Both the position numbers and the translations under genes were made by a program. A stretch of DNA of 64,000 bases from Unio delphinus. Its lineage: Eukaryota; Mollusca; Bivalvia; Unionida; Unionidae. Shown piece by piece: positions 11,950 to 24,029 of the stretch. Each line of letters starts with the position of its first letter. Within the stretch, counting starts at the first letter, position 1. The stretch is taken from contig JAQISU010000094.1 of assembly GCA_029339505.1 (NCBI GenBank), forward strand, positions 1,620,001 through 1,684,000, read 5' to 3'. Below the pieces are notes generated by a model. That model was not told where the DNA came from, did not search any database, and saw only the letters and a list, made by a program, of their open reading frames with translations.

Positions 11950-12600
11950 GGAAACGTGTGGTGAACGCGAGAATGTATCCGCGTCGATGTTATTTTGCGA
12001 GCTCTACACCTGATGTGGAATGTGTAGTTTGCTAGAACCACAGCCCATATATGGCCTGTAGCATCAAATTTTGCCGTCGAAAGAACGTACATTAACGGGT
12101 TGCTGTCTGTTGCTACTTTGAAGGATGAACCTAAGAGATAGTCTTAGAATTTGACCGTCACGGCCCATTTCAACGCCATACATTCGAGCTGGATAGCGTC
12201 ATTCACAGGGTCTCAGTCCGCGACTAACGTAGGCAAATACTCTTTTTACACCATTTTGCTTTTGAAATAGGATCGCCCCTAAACAAGAGCCACTAGCATC
12301 CGTATGCACGATAAATGGTTTAGTGTAGTCGGCAAATGCTAAGATAGGGGTAGAGGTCAGTTTGTCTACGAGAGTCGTAAAGGCGGTTTCTTGGGCTGTG
12401 CCCCAAGTCCAAGGAGCAACTTGTTGTGTTTTGACTTATTCTTCCGAGACGCATTAGTCGTGCCATGGCCCTCTATAAGATTGCTTAATGGTCGCGCTAT
12501 CTGCGAAAATATCTCGACAAAGCGGCGATAATGCCCTGCAAACCCCCAAAACTGACGTCACTCCTTAATGTTTTTAAGTTGTTGCCTAGTTCTAATCGCA
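11950..12600 (-). pseudogene. Gypsy RNase H-like region
   Basis: Minus-strand pieces read YVLSTAKFDATGHIWAVVLANY. This resembles the NPLTYVLTSAKLDATGQRW block at the end of Gypsy RNase H. Multiple stops lie between this and the RT. Confidence 0.55.
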
Positions 12601-13265
12601 GAGGTTTTCTCCGGTCAGTCTATATACCTTTCTCGGATAAAAGATGATCCAACTAAACGATGGAGGACATTAACAGCTCGCATTTAGAGTGCTTCAGCTT
12701 AAGACCGTGCTGATGTAAGTGTGCGAATGCCGCTTCCAAACGTTCTACGTGCTCTTCGAACGTCCTGGAGAAAATGAGAATGTCAATTATGAAGATGAGG
12801 CACTCTTTGAGGTGCAATTCTCCATTCATTTCTCCATAAGACGCTGAAAAGTAGCCCCAGCGTTGCACAGGTCATAACTCATGCGATTCGCCTCATAAAA
12901 TCCGAGGTGACCCACCGAGAAGCCGTATAGTGCTTGTGTTCTTCTGCCATCTCGACTTGCCAATACCCGGACCTTAGGTCTAGCTTGGAGGAAAACTTAG
13001 CCCCTCTCAAGACATCGATAATATCGTCGAACAGCGGAAGCATATAAGCATCCTTCCCGGTCTTTGCATTAAGGGTCCTGTAGTCTATACAGAAACGTAG
13101 GCTGTTATCACGCTTCCGGACTAACAGAACATTAGAGGAGTAAGGACTGTCAGATTCCCTGATTGCACCAGCATCTAACATTTCCCTAATATGCTGACGC
13201 AACTCCTCATACATCCCCGGAAGTATTCTCGTGTAAGGCTGTTTTGAACGGAGTATCGTCATCAA
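12600..13265 (-). pseudogene. Gypsy reverse transcriptase
   Basis: The frame at 13265-12879 reads LPGMYEELRQHIREMLDAG, then LRFCIDYRTLN and SSKLDLRSGYWQVEM, the classic first half of Gypsy RT. The second half is in another frame (12868-12653): IIDILIFSRTFEEHVERLE and GLKLKHSKCELL. The usual Y/F-x-DD box is degraded to IIDI, so it is inactive. Confidence 0.85.
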
Positions 13266-13935
13266 GCACTATTTTATGATTTATGAGATTAGTCTTTCAC
13301 ATGTCTGTGGGCCCCTTTGAAAATATGCAATCTCACTTTCCAGATACTTGTTTGAGTCTATCCAGTTGCTCTTGGGTCAGATTTTCAATATCGATCCTAA
13401 CCTTCAAATCTTCATGCGTGGAATGTCCACGGTCTTTGGATATAACGGGGGTAAAATCAGAAGCTAAGTTTGGCAACAACTTTGAATTCACTTATAAGAC
13501 ATGTATCTGATTTGGTTCTAATTGTCATACATTTGGCGGATATATTGCAAAGTCTAACTTGAATCTTGGAATATGACCACTTGTGATCAACCGTGACCAC
13601 TCTCGGACAGACGGTCACCTGTTTAGAGTTTTCCAAGTTCTCCGTAACCGCTTCTGCTATATGAGCATCAACATTGCGGGTGATACCGTTGATAGTGATG
13701 GTTACGTAACATACGGTGCAACGTTGATGGGATGCATATTGGTAGATCTTACTGTAAATGATTTGCACTCAATGGTATCAACCGCAATTTTCCATGTATC
13801 TAGAATTCTATCGGTAGGAGGATTATCAATCATGTAATCCCTACACAGACGAATTACATTTGTTCCAATCACAACAGGACAGGTAGGTTGGACTCTGTAT
13901 CTGGTACAACTAAAATTGGGATACTGAGTTTAAAA

Positions 13936-14169
13936 TCAGATAAAAACTATTAAAATCGGATACTCAATGTATCCCAGATAACTCAGTAAAGAGCCGTCTA
14001 CAATTGTCACTTCGAGACCCAGCGATTCAGGTGAGTGAAGCACCGGCTTATCATCAAGCGACACGTAAAACCTTTCTGACACGGTAGTCACCATAGCTCC
14101 ACTGTCAATAAGGGCAGTAACTGCAACATTGTTAAAATGAACCATACTCGTGTTGGACGAACCAACCAA
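13936..14169 (-). pseudogene. Retroviral-type aspartic protease
   Basis: The catalytic box ALIDSGAMVTTVSE is visible (D-S-G where D-T/S-G is expected). It lies between gag and RT in the decayed Gypsy element. A frame of about 77 codons remains. Confidence 0.75.
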
Positions 14170-14549
14170 GCGCTTAAATAGTGTATTCTGGGTTTTAGGA
14201 TAGTTACCTGCTCCAGCATGGCCCTCTAAAGATGCAGTCTTTTTTTGAAATTATGTTTTCTTCTATCACAGCCACGCCCTCGATTGTTCTTACCTCGTTT
14301 ACCGTTCCACTGATTTATTCGGTAATTGTCGTGGCCCCTTCTGTTATAGTGACCTCAGTCGTTATCGCCTTCCTTTTGGGCCTGTCTGTTACCGTTATCC
14401 CGCCCTTTGTTGATTTCAGTCAGTTCTTTGAGGAGTAGCGACTGTTATTGCAGCTGTTTAGCAAGAGCGTTGATTAGAGATTATAATCTCTCCTCTGTTC
14501 GTTGGATCCTAAAGTCGTATTCTCTCTCCATATTGTATATGTCGTCTCC

Positions 14550-15050
14550 GTTTTCTACCATGGGCTAGTGGTGTACTTTCTTGGAAGAGATTGGGTCAAC
14601 GTCCATTGACAAGTTCAGTTGCTTGTCGACCATTCTAATTTCTTGCAGTAGCTCATCATAATTAGTGATGGAGTCGAAATTATGACGAGTGTGGCTTTTG
14701 AGACATTCACTACTCAACGAAGACCAAAACTTCTCAGGAAGACATCCTTACTTTCTTCTCTGACGTAGCCCGCCTCGACTGTAGTCTGGAGAAGTGTATC
14801 GAGCCTGCAACCGAAGGTAGTCACCGATTCTTCTTCTCTCTGGAAAGAGTTGAAAAACTCTTGCATAATTATGCCTTGAGTGACATATCTCCAAATGCAG
14901 TATCTAAACGCTTCCACGTTGCTTCAATGGATGCCTTCTCGCCTAATACTATAACGGTATGCCTCGCCCTGCCCCGTAAAGACCTTCTGATAATCTGAAT
15001 CGTGATTGCTGGGGGATATTCGGGTATAAGACATTTTACCTTGAATCTCC
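14550..15050 (-). pseudogene. Gypsy gag remnant
   Basis: Frame pieces include ARHTVIVLGEKASIEATW and, at 14917-14714, QGIIMQEFFNSFQREEESV with TFGCRLDTLLQ. This matches the retrotransposon gag capsid style. It is broken by frameshifts. Confidence 0.6.
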
Positions 15051-15055
15051 ATTCG

Positions 15056-16594
15056 TAGTACGTAACGTCACCAACGTAAAATGTTGGTAGTGGGGTTTAA
15101 AGCATAACTATATATTAGAGATCAGAAAACTCTCTTGTCGAGTCAAAACACCTCACGCAGTGATCTATAATACTATCTTATATGTGGTGGTCAGATAATT
15201 TAATTATAAAGGACACCAACATGTATATTTCACACTACACTAAACTGACTTACTCTCGATTAACAATGTAAATAAAGTAAACACATGCATATAGTAATTG
15301 CTATAAATGTCATTGTAATGTCCATTGAATTAACACAGAGTTATATTTAACAAGTCCTTGCGTTTGCTAAAGATATCAACAGGCCAAATTCACTACAATG
15401 ACCTTGGCCTATACTTGACATTAATAACTACGTCGCGTCTAACAAGTGGGTCAACTCGTGCTGCTACCACGTGTTGAACTAATCTGTTCGTGCTGTGTTG
15501 ACGATAATCGCAATTATAGGGTTGGAACGTCATACATTATGCGTAAACAACAAATGATATATTGAATAAGTCAACAAAAATTGATGGAAATTAAAACTTA
15601 CAGAATTTTTCAATCCAAGAGTCATCCCATTCTAAACTATAATACTACCTTATCGAATATCAAAACACAAAGCACAGTTAAATGTCCATCAGCTGTGAAT
15701 ATAATTGTCTCAAAAGTCATTCTAATGTCACCATAGTTTGATTTCCATCTCCGAGAAACACTACAAACATAGAAGGAATGTACACAAGTTTCCTGTTCTG
15801 GTCCAGAAAAAAACACAGACAATTGAAAGAGCGCATTATCGTACGCTGGAAATTTCCAGGGCGGATTCCTTTTGAGGATATCTTGGTAGCGGCCCCTCGG
15901 TCTGGTTTACCCGTCAAATACGATCTTCTTTCTATCTCACATCCCTATGTGGGCGCCAGATGCGAGCTCAGTCTCATTTAGGGTTGAAACGATAACACTC
16001 GCTTGTCTATTGTGGAATTTATTATGAGATGAAATGGTTGTCACAGAATTGTGCATGACTGGTATCAATATGTATATGTGGTCAAAAATGTACTCTGATT
16101 CGCTACTGCGTACAGCCTTACCGAGGGTTGTTTATTCATTATCGGCTTTTTAGTTATTTCGAAATGGTGAGTGAACACTCAGCTCATGCTGCATGTGCGA
16201 ATTGCCTGCATTTTAAAAGTACCTAGCTGCGCATATTGGTCACAGCTATATATGAGCATATTGGTCACAGGTAGATAAAATTCTAAGCAGATATCACATT
16301 ACGATCCAGTCTTGTCGGACGTTTTGACGGTGGTGAGGAAGTATTCGTATTGGCATACTTTGCGCCTGATGGTGATACTTCTTCATTTGTAATGTAAGAG
16401 ATGCCAAGGATTGTTCTGTAGCATCTCATTTCAAGTGCTGTTATTCTTTATCAGACTGCTCTCTATATATGTGCACGTTTGTCCAATCAAATCTTATTTT
16501 GCTTTCTTCAAGCATTTTATAATATTCTTGTTTATTTGTCGTTACGACATTGCCACTGTTGTGTGTCTGGTGTTGTTAAAGGTCTCTTTGGGTT
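15056..16594. other. Unassigned stretch, no gene seen
   Basis: Short open frames on both strands overlap each other around 15,637-15,981, and none matches a family I know. Part of it could be long terminal or untranslated sequence of the neighbouring Gypsy element, but I found no second copy. Confidence 0.4.
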
Positions 16595-17449
16595 TCACGT
16601 GTATTCAGAATCTCTTCTGTAACCCAGGGTTGTTTCGTTGGGAGATGGAGGCCAATGATGTCCTTGGCAGCTGTTGTCATGACTGTTGAAAGTGTCTGTC
16701 ATCACTTTATCATCAACTTCCATCACAAGGAGTTTAGCAAAGTTTCCTCCAAATTGGGCTTGGAATGACTTGCAGATGTTAGGGTCCTTCAGTTGTTCAA
16801 GGTTGAATTTGATCTTGTTAATGTTCTTTAGTCTCACTCGGAAGTTCATAATCACGAGGTCGTGATCACTCTCAACATCAGCACCTAGGAACGTCATTGA
16901 TTTTTCTCTATTAATGCCAGATCGGTAACGGTTTTGAACCAGTATGTATCTAGTTATGATCGGTTCCATTTGGTGCGTGCTATGTCCAGCATCGTGAAGC
17001 TTTATGTATGCCCAGGGTGTTGGCTAGTATCCAGTTGTTGTAGCTTGCGAACTCGAGCAGCCGTCTCCCTCTTTCATTGATAAGCTAATTGCACAAAGGT
17101 CTTCAATGATCATCCCAGTCTTTATAAGCATCCTTGCCATTTTTGGAATTCCAGTCTCTTTGGATGATGATGATATCTTTTTAAACTTAGTATACCATGT
17201 TTAGAATGTTGTAAAACTCCTCTATTTCTTCATAGTTATTGGTAGTTGGGGAATATACTTGGATAATTGTGATGTTAAAGGCAGATGCTTTTAGACAAAT
17301 GGAGATGATTCTGCTAGATATGTGGCGGCATTCAAGCTCAGATCTCTTGATGGCTTTGTTTACAAGGAAGCCTACTCCATTTATAAACTTGACCACATCT
17401 CCACTATGATATATGACCATATTCATTAGATACCTTTGCAAAGAAATGA
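16595..17449 (-). mobile_element. LINE endonuclease (craniofacial-development-protein-2-like)
   Basis: Minus-strand frames read NGVGFLVNKAIKRSELECR, SSRIISICLKASAFNITIIQVYSPTTN and then GADVESDHDLVIMNFRVRLK. These are the central and C-terminal APE endonuclease blocks of RTE/CR1-type LINEs. The N-terminal endonuclease blocks are absent, and the fragment stops at the left TIR of element C. I looked for the missing part beyond 29,786 and did not find it. Confidence 0.75.
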
Positions 17450-17597
17450 AGAAGAAGAGTGGATGAACCATACAAACATTGTATCAGGCCAATTTTGCAA
17501 AATAAAACAAAAACAATACCTGATTTTTTAAAAGTTGTAATTTAACTACGTTGTGTTTTTTCACTATCACACCCACTCGGCTGATATTAATTAAAAA
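17450..17597 (+). repeat. Left TIR of element C
   Basis: It aligns imperfectly with the reverse complement of 29636-29781. Shared blocks are AGAAGAGTGGATGAACCA, a TTGTGTTTTTTC tract and CACTCGGCTG-TATTAATT. The divergence fits an old insertion. Confidence 0.8.
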
Positions 17598-17734
17598 CTA
17601 AGTGATTGATAATGCCAAACATGGGAGAAGTACATTCCGTTAAATTAGCTTAAGCACGACTAGAGGTAATAAAGAAATTTCTTCCCGTTGAGATAGTGTC
17701 ATACAAAAACTTCAACAACGACAAGAAAATTGAA

Positions 17735-18030
17735 TTTGAATTGAACGACGACAACAAATCCGCTTAGTAAATTCACGTTTCTCGGTGATGAGAGATAGGT
17801 TAGCAAGATTAATACGCAAACCTCAAACAGATTCACCGAAAGCGACCAACCAGTACAATTACCCAACACTGAAGTTATGCCTGCAAATGTCAGTAAAGTA
17901 ATAAATCAAGACGTAAATCAAAACCTAGCGGATTTGGATGGTGTACCTGAAAACAAAGAGAAAAAAATATAACTGACAGTCTAGTAGCAGGAAGTGATCT
18001 TCGTTTTAGACGATAACCAATTATAATAAA
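17735..18030 (+). pseudogene. Core protein remnant (element C)
   Basis: Only the C-terminal half is recognisable: RLIRKPQTDSPKA, then MPANVSKVINQ, corresponding to the RLIRRKPPSPP and NVSKKINQAA parts of element A. The signature YGDGLGN block is missing, so the gene is truncated on the TIR side. Confidence 0.5.
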
Positions 18031-19386
18031 ACGTTTAAACGCAAATCCAACACCGCATTTGACATAGACGCACCAGTAAGCAAGGATGAATCTGAGCGTG
18101 ATTATCAATATTATTCTTATGACGCACATGTACGAGATGCACATGTAAGAATTGAATTACAAGTTCAGGATACAAGTAGATATTTCTTACCCGCTGAAGC
18201 ATTTATCGAAGTCGAAGGTAAACCTTTAAAGGTAGATGGTACAGATTATGGAATTGATGATCAAGCTGGTTTTGTTAATAATGGTATTATGGCGTTATTC
18301 AAAAGCGCTATATGTATGATTGACGGAAGAGAAACTGAAACAATTCATAAGAATGTGGATGTAGCGACAACAATAATAGGTTTAGCACGATATTCAGATG
18401 ATTATTCAAGATCGTCTGGTCCGTAATTGATGTTAGTAAACGACACAAACGATTATCCAGAGCATAGAAACGTAACAATGAACGCAGCTGGGAACGCAGT
18501 TGCATCGATGAATGAAAATTTCAATTTTGAATTTTCAGCACGCAGAACAAAGTTGAATGATAATGAGGAATTTTCATGTGCAATTCCACTATCTCGTATA
18601 TTTGGATTTTGAAGAGATGTTAGAAAGGTTATATCTGGCGCTAAATATACTATTGTACTTGTACGAAAAGGTATTGATCACGATGCTATCTGGCGAGATA
18701 ACACAGTTAATCCTGGTAAAGTAACGCTAACAAAACTATCGTTGTGGATGCCAGTAATGACTCTATCAATTACTGAAGAACAGCGACTACTTTATTTTAT
18801 GGACTCTGCTGGTAAATCGTTGTTATCATGGTTGTCAATGACCACAGATACTGCTCCTGGAGTCGCTGCCGCTCTATTCACACGGAATATAGCATCACAG
18901 CATGGATTTTCAGCGCCATGACATATTTTCATCGCATTTTAGGAAAAAAGAAGATTAGGTAATCTAGGAAGAAATCCCATGGTATTTGACACAGTTGGAG
19001 ATTCTGAGGTTGCGCTAAGGATAAAAGGGCATCAAGAACCATCTGAAGATATATTAATAAATTATGAACATAATCACATTGCACGTGCATATCATCGTTT
19101 GATGACATATATGGGACGCGACTTAAATATTGATACTGGTTTGCTGATATCTCAGCGGGATTTTACAACGCTATATCCAATCTATTACTTTTACTTGGAA
19201 CATTAAGATCTTTTTAGGCAATATGTGGTTGATATACACTTTCGAACTCGTGTAGCTCGGTTTCCGGTTAGTGGTTTTAGAGCAATTGTTTTCATTCCCC
19301 GTGATAAGGCAAAGTTACTTAACAGTGATGGTGGGCGAATGAGAGTCATTGACGCTCTGGTGGAAAACATGCATACAATTAGATCA
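18031..19386 (+). pseudogene. Double-jelly-roll major capsid protein (element C)
   Basis: It is colinear with the D capsid gene. Blocks include AFDIDAPVSKDES, FVNNGIMALF, GLARYSDDYSRSS, CAIPLSRIFGF and GGRMRVIDALVENM. The initiator aligned with D is ACG instead of ATG at 18031. Stops follow RSSGP (TAA near 18424) and FGF (TGA near 18611), the frame shifts near 18,920, and the terminal stop codon is lost. Confidence 0.75.
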
Positions 19387-19403
19387 ATCACGTTATCAAT
19401 AAA

Positions 19404-19867
19404 ATGTCATACAATCACGTTAATGTCACTCTGACTAATGGTCAGGCGAAACAATTACAATACAAAACGGAAACACATGTGGTGAAACTATAACCTTAAA
19501 GAGAGATCAGATTGCAAATTGTGATCCAAATAAATTGTCATTGACTAAAACTCAACTTCAACATTTCAATAAGGAACTAGAAGCGAAAACTGGCGTTCAA
19601 CTTAATTTCGCTCCATCCGCAGTCAAAAACATGATTAAATCAGGTAGTGTATTTTCTTTTCTAGCTGCGTTATCAGCATTGATAGCCGTCCCAGCCCCGC
19701 AGTCGCGAAAGCCGCCGCGTTAGGTGCTGTTGGAACCGCTGCTGAAATGGCACTAAAAAGGAAACTAGGAACGAATACAAAAATAGGAGAAAGGAATAAG
19801 ACTACCAGGCTGTCATTTCACTCGCTGTGAAAGCGGCCTGAGACTACCAGGGAGTATTTACTCGTAA
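19404..19867 (+). pseudogene. Hydrophobic/basic minor virion protein, MSYS family (element C)
   Basis: It starts MSYNHVNVTLTNGQAKQLQ at 19404, frameshifts within 70 bp, then shows KTGVQLNFAPSAVKNMIKSG and the Ala/Pro-rich hydrophobic segment. The tail carries two diverged copies of the G-[LI]-RLPG motif (about 19798-19850) and ends at TAA 19865-19867. Confidence 0.55.
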
Positions 19868-19871
19868 CGCC

Positions 19872-20284
19872 GTTGTCAAAATTTTGATTTAATCGATGCT
19901 GCTCTAAAAAAAGAATAAAAACACATCAGAGATGTTTTTATGCGAGATCAACTACCACAACAACCAAACAACATTTAAACAGGTATCATTAATCTCGATA
20001 ACAGCACCGGACCTGGATCTCACTGGGTTTGCTTACGCGATCTATTCACGTGTAATTGTTTATTTTGATTCATACGGGTTAGCACCGCCAGTTGAATTTA
20101 TGCGTTATATTAATCGATTAAATTTTTCTCTCTGGTATTTGACGCTAGCAACACAGACAATAACCGACCCACAAATATGCGGCCAAGAAGTAATTAACAT
20201 CCTTGAAGCTATATCAGCATCGACTAAACCACCCCATAAAGTATTACATGAGTATACGAGTAATAACATTTTAAAGAGATCTTA
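19872..20284 (+). pseudogene. Adenain-like cysteine protease (element C)
   Basis: The frame at 19932-20284 keeps GPGSHWV-like sequence out of frame, then VIVYFDSYGLAPPVEFMRY in frame, and ICGQEVINIL with the cysteine. The N-terminal DLIDAA block lies before a stop near 19916. Confidence 0.7.
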
Positions 20285-20292
20285 AAGGTATA

Positions 20293-21299
20293 ATGGTAGA
20301 TATTTGGGGAATGTCTCTCTCGAAAATAAATACGACTAAAGGAATATCACACGAGAATGTGAAAAAAATTATCAAAGACGAAATATCCGAAATATTAAAT
20401 CTTTTCAGTTTGGAGCCAAACTAAATAGTCGTATTTCAAGATAGACAAGAACAATTAAACACGAGTAATGTTTCCTTGAATGATATTATAGTTAAAATTA
20501 ATGGATCAACCGAAAAGTCCATAGCGGTGTTTGATGTCCACCTTTAGGATCAAACCAGGTGTTCTTTTTTCAACTGTGTTAGATAGTATTAATGATCGAG
20601 TAAAAAAATCCGGTGACACAATGACAGGTTCTCTAGATATGAACTCGAATAAATCCGGCGACACAATGGCAGGTCCTCTCGATATGAATTCTAATAAAAT
20701 AACGACACTTGGTAATCCAATATCTGACACCGATGCGGCAAAAAAAACGTTACCTAGACGATAAACTCATAATACTGCGATCCGAATATAAAGATACCGA
20801 CGATAACCTAACAACGCTGCGATCCGAATATGATGTTCACGTAAAGGCATTTACAAATGTCCGTAGGAATTTTAGAAATATTGATGAGACTATTGATAAT
20901 TTCTTTGGAAAATCGCTAGCGGTCCTATGAAACTTTCTTAAATTAAAACAACCACCGACACGATTAAACAAACACAGAATGATTTTCCTGCTACCGCTGC
21001 ACGGCTTGATAAAGTTAAAATACCGCATCACGAAAATAGCAATACAGTGTATTTGACACTTCATGGACCTTTCACCTGGATATTTCGAAACAACTTTGTT
21101 ATGACTTCCGCACAGGTCAGGGGTATCCATAGCTTAACCCTTAACCATAGCATCACGTACATCTAAATGTGTTAATAGTGTTAGTGCAATAGAAGAGGAT
21201 AGATCCACGGAAAGATTTACAATAAACCCCATCTATGATGGTTAAAAATCAGCGTCAATCACATGGTATATAGAATTTGTAACTGATTTAAGTAAATAA
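20293..21299 (+). pseudogene. Fibre-like protein with duplicated phage-type module (element C)
   Basis: It starts MVDIWGMSLSKINTTKG. The stem contains KSGDTMTGSLDMNSN twice in tandem (about 20605-20700, the second as KSGDTMAGPLDMNSN). KITTLGNPISDTDAAKK and a YLDD continuation in the next frame follow, then coiled-coil repeats LIILRSEY and LTTLRSEY. The C-terminal head (NTVYLTLHGPFTW, SWYIEFVTDLSK in pieces) is frameshifted. The GDTMTG module is the best bacteriophage tail-fibre match in the window. Confidence 0.65.
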
Positions 21300-21303
21300 T
21301 ATA

Positions 21304-21730
21304 ATGAACGTCCTACAATATCGATACGATCAAACTAAATTAAAATATCTCGTTGATGCATATCAAGTGAAGATAAAAAAAATACCGTAGGCGTATTACA
21401 CGCGTTGACATAATCGTGTATTCGGTTTCAAGTGTTATAGCTGGAACGGGTATATTGTTATCAGCGGTAACAGTGATTGCATCTGAAGTTGTCACGATTT
21501 GTGTTTCAGCAGCAACAACAATTCCAGGCTTCTTAATACCATTGCAAAAAAAATATCCACGAGCAGTGGAATAAACCACACGATTATATAATTAAATTAC
21601 ATATCGCAATGGCTGCATATTCTCAAATATTTTCGTTGATATCATCTAGTCTCGACGATACAGTGATATCCGATAACGAGTTCTCGGTGATGATTAAAAT
21701 CTACGATACAATAACCTCATCCAACCCTGA
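21304..21730 (+). pseudogene. Two-TM membrane protein (element C)
   Basis: It begins MNVLQYRYDQTKLKYLVDAYQ and matches the D protein at 48,088. The hydrophobic middle is broken by several stops. Its C-terminal part (AAYSQIFSLISSSLDDTVISDNEFSVM, 21609 on) is open and runs in frame into the penton sequence. Confidence 0.55.
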
Positions 21731-23016
21731 GTTCAGCGTGAACTTTCCAACAGCAATTTCGGCAAGGGAAATCGCGCTTGCGCAATTACGAGTAAACTAC
21801 AATTGGCCACATATACTTTCAGAACAATGCGTGGGTCAACAGCCGAATAATACACTAGTATTTGCGAGTAAAAACAAACAGATGGAACATCTGACTGGCA
21901 AACTGTATATCTTTCTAAAGGGAGTTATGAAATCGAGGATATCAATAATGAAGTGCAGCGTAAAATAAAATCTATCACGGTAACAGAGTCAGATGAAGCT
22001 ATAACGGTTCACAAGTGTCATCGTTGTCAACCGCTATAGAAATAAATTCTCCTGATTATTTCCTGGATATATATCAGTCATCGATCAGAACAATGCTAGG
22101 ATGGCCTGATATTGCACCACCGGAAAAACCACGTCCACTTGAACCGAACAAATCTGATTATATCACAGACAATAAATCATATCATGATATCCGTAATGAT
22201 ATGACCCTTTTTGGTGAGCTGTATTTTTTATCAAAGCTTGTTAGTTATGATGGTGTTGGAGTTTGGGTTTTTGGAGGAGTGGAGAGTGGTTGGTATACAA
22301 TACATCTAGATAAAATCTCAAACCATTTCAATTCATACAATTACACATATAAAGAAAATTTTAATAAATTAAGGCAGATTCTGTCGTAAACATTAATTAT
22401 CAAATACATGGAAATATTAAATCAACTTGCATTTGACATAGAATATTATAACCTACTTCTTATTCAAGGAGTGTTAGATACCGAAGATGGTAATAAATAA
22501 TTAGAATTTTCAAATAGATATAATATGCGCGTAGAAGATATTTCAACATTTAAATTTCCTGGGAATAGTTCCACACATGAACATAAAAAATCAATCAATA
22601 AATAATATCATCGATGAAAACTTTCCTAACATACTCGCCGCATGGAAAAAATATTAACACCATCGGCAACTATTCTCAGATACAATAATAACCCAGATGG
22701 AGGTGATAGACATATATCACCCAGGAATGTCAATATATCCTTGATGATTGCAGTAAGGCTCGATTGTGATACAATTGATGGAAGTTATCAAACACAGAAA
22801 TATCAAATCAGTAACAGCAGTGAAATATTCGGTATACTTTTTCTCCTTAAGTATCTCCTGGAAGTTTGATCGTACAAATACCAATTAACCCAATATATTT
22901 ACGATAGCCATAATTTGCTACTAACTAGAATGAATTTCAAACTTACGGACCAAAATTCTAACTTGATTGATTTATCTCAAGAAAAGTTACAGATAAGTCT
23001 CTATGTGAAATTTTAA
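21690..23016 (+). pseudogene. Penton-like minor capsid protein (element C)
   Basis: Blocks shared with D are NPEFSVNFPTAIS, EIALAQLRVNYNWP, GQQPNNTLVFASKNK, DIYQSSIRTMLGWPD, NNPDGGDRHISP, LDCDTIDGSYQ and NLIDLSQEKLQISLYVKF. It is split over at least three frames. In Polintons this single-jelly-roll protein sits at the fivefold vertices. Confidence 0.7.
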
Positions 23017-23570
23017 GATTTCCATCGTTGATCTAAATCGTAGATCGTCACGTAAAGATCTCATCGAAATATTTCTATCTTAAGGATCTCAAACTTAGGA
23101 TTTTTCATTTTAAAACTGAATTAATCATATAATGTACCAGCACGTGAAGGTTTCCATACACGACAAACAATTAAGGCGGCGTTTACACAATTTCCAGTCA
23201 GCAACATGGATATAGTTATTGATGAATACTGTAACTAAAACTTTCTGTTGACACAAAATCAGATCATTATGATCACGTGTGGACGCGACCATATTTTAAA
23301 TTATGCACACTGTCGATCAATGTTGATCAAATAAAAAAAATCTTAAGATTTCCATCTGAATATCTCAATCTGATAGATGCGCATTTGTGTCAACGGGTAA
23401 GTAAAAAATTGAAAAAATACCATAATTACCACTATAATTATTACCACGATTACTAAATTACAAAAATTACCATGATTACCGCAATAATTGTTTTAAATTA
23501 TAATTAGTCCATGATTTTTTGTGTGCATGATATATAAGGATGTAAATAAAAATTAGCGAAGTTGCCGCGG
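23017..23570. other. AT-rich spacer in element C
   Basis: No gene seen. It contains degenerate ATTACCAC/ATTACCATG repeats (about 23420-23490) and several copies of words resembling AAGATTTCCATC and AAGATCTCA. The ATTACC array could be a replication or promoter element, but nothing shows that directly. Confidence 0.4.
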
Positions 23571-24000
23571 AATAGAAAATCGGGTTAACATGACTATATA
23601 AGATATTGGGCACGTAAACCGGAGAGCGCGATTACAAGTGGTAACGCGGAACAATTACGTGAGACGCAAAATGAATATCGTGCGAGTAAAAAAAAATTGC
23701 GAGAAGATATTACCGCGATAAAATATAAAATCACTGATGTAACGAATAAATGAAGTCAACTTCAAGCAACGTCGGAAACCAATCAATCCGAGTTAACAGA
23801 GTTGCAAACAGTAAATAAACAATATGAAACCGCGATTGAGAAATCGAGGAATGATCACGATATGTTATCAAAATTACACAATGATTGTATAACAGCAAAA
23901 AAAGAACTCAACCCAGCAATCAAGCAAACCAATAACTAATTATCCCAGGATGATAAGAAACGTAAATACGATGAGAAACTCGATAAATTGATAAGGGGCC
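23571..24000 (+). pseudogene. Coiled-coil protein, unknown (element C)
   Basis: Plus-strand translation gives about 120 codons rich in Gln, Lys, Glu and Thr with heptad-like spacing: SGNAEQLRETQNEYRASKK, LREDITAIKYKIT, a stop, then ELTELQTVNKQYETAIEK and NDCITAKKELNPAIKQT. I see no counterpart in A. In D the nearest analogue by position would be the 133-residue protein, but the sequences do not resemble each other. Function unknown. Confidence 0.5.
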
Positions 24001-24029
24001 ATTTAATCAAAATATTTTCGAATTCGGAG

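Larger units (their letters stand above)
11808..15055 (-). mobile_element. Decayed Ty3/Gypsy element
   Basis: Minus-strand order is gag (about 15,050-14,550), aspartic protease (14,169-13,936), reverse transcriptase (13,265-12,600) and RNase H-like sequence (12,600-11,950). No integrase or LTR is recognisable. Its 3' end is cut at the junction with the truncated LTR at 11,807. All domains contain stops. Confidence 0.75.

Noticed and set aside
17187..17471. Host gene exon (craniofacial development protein 2)
   Set aside because: Database entries under that name are LINE endonucleases. The neighbouring minus-strand sequence continues as LINE, with stops.
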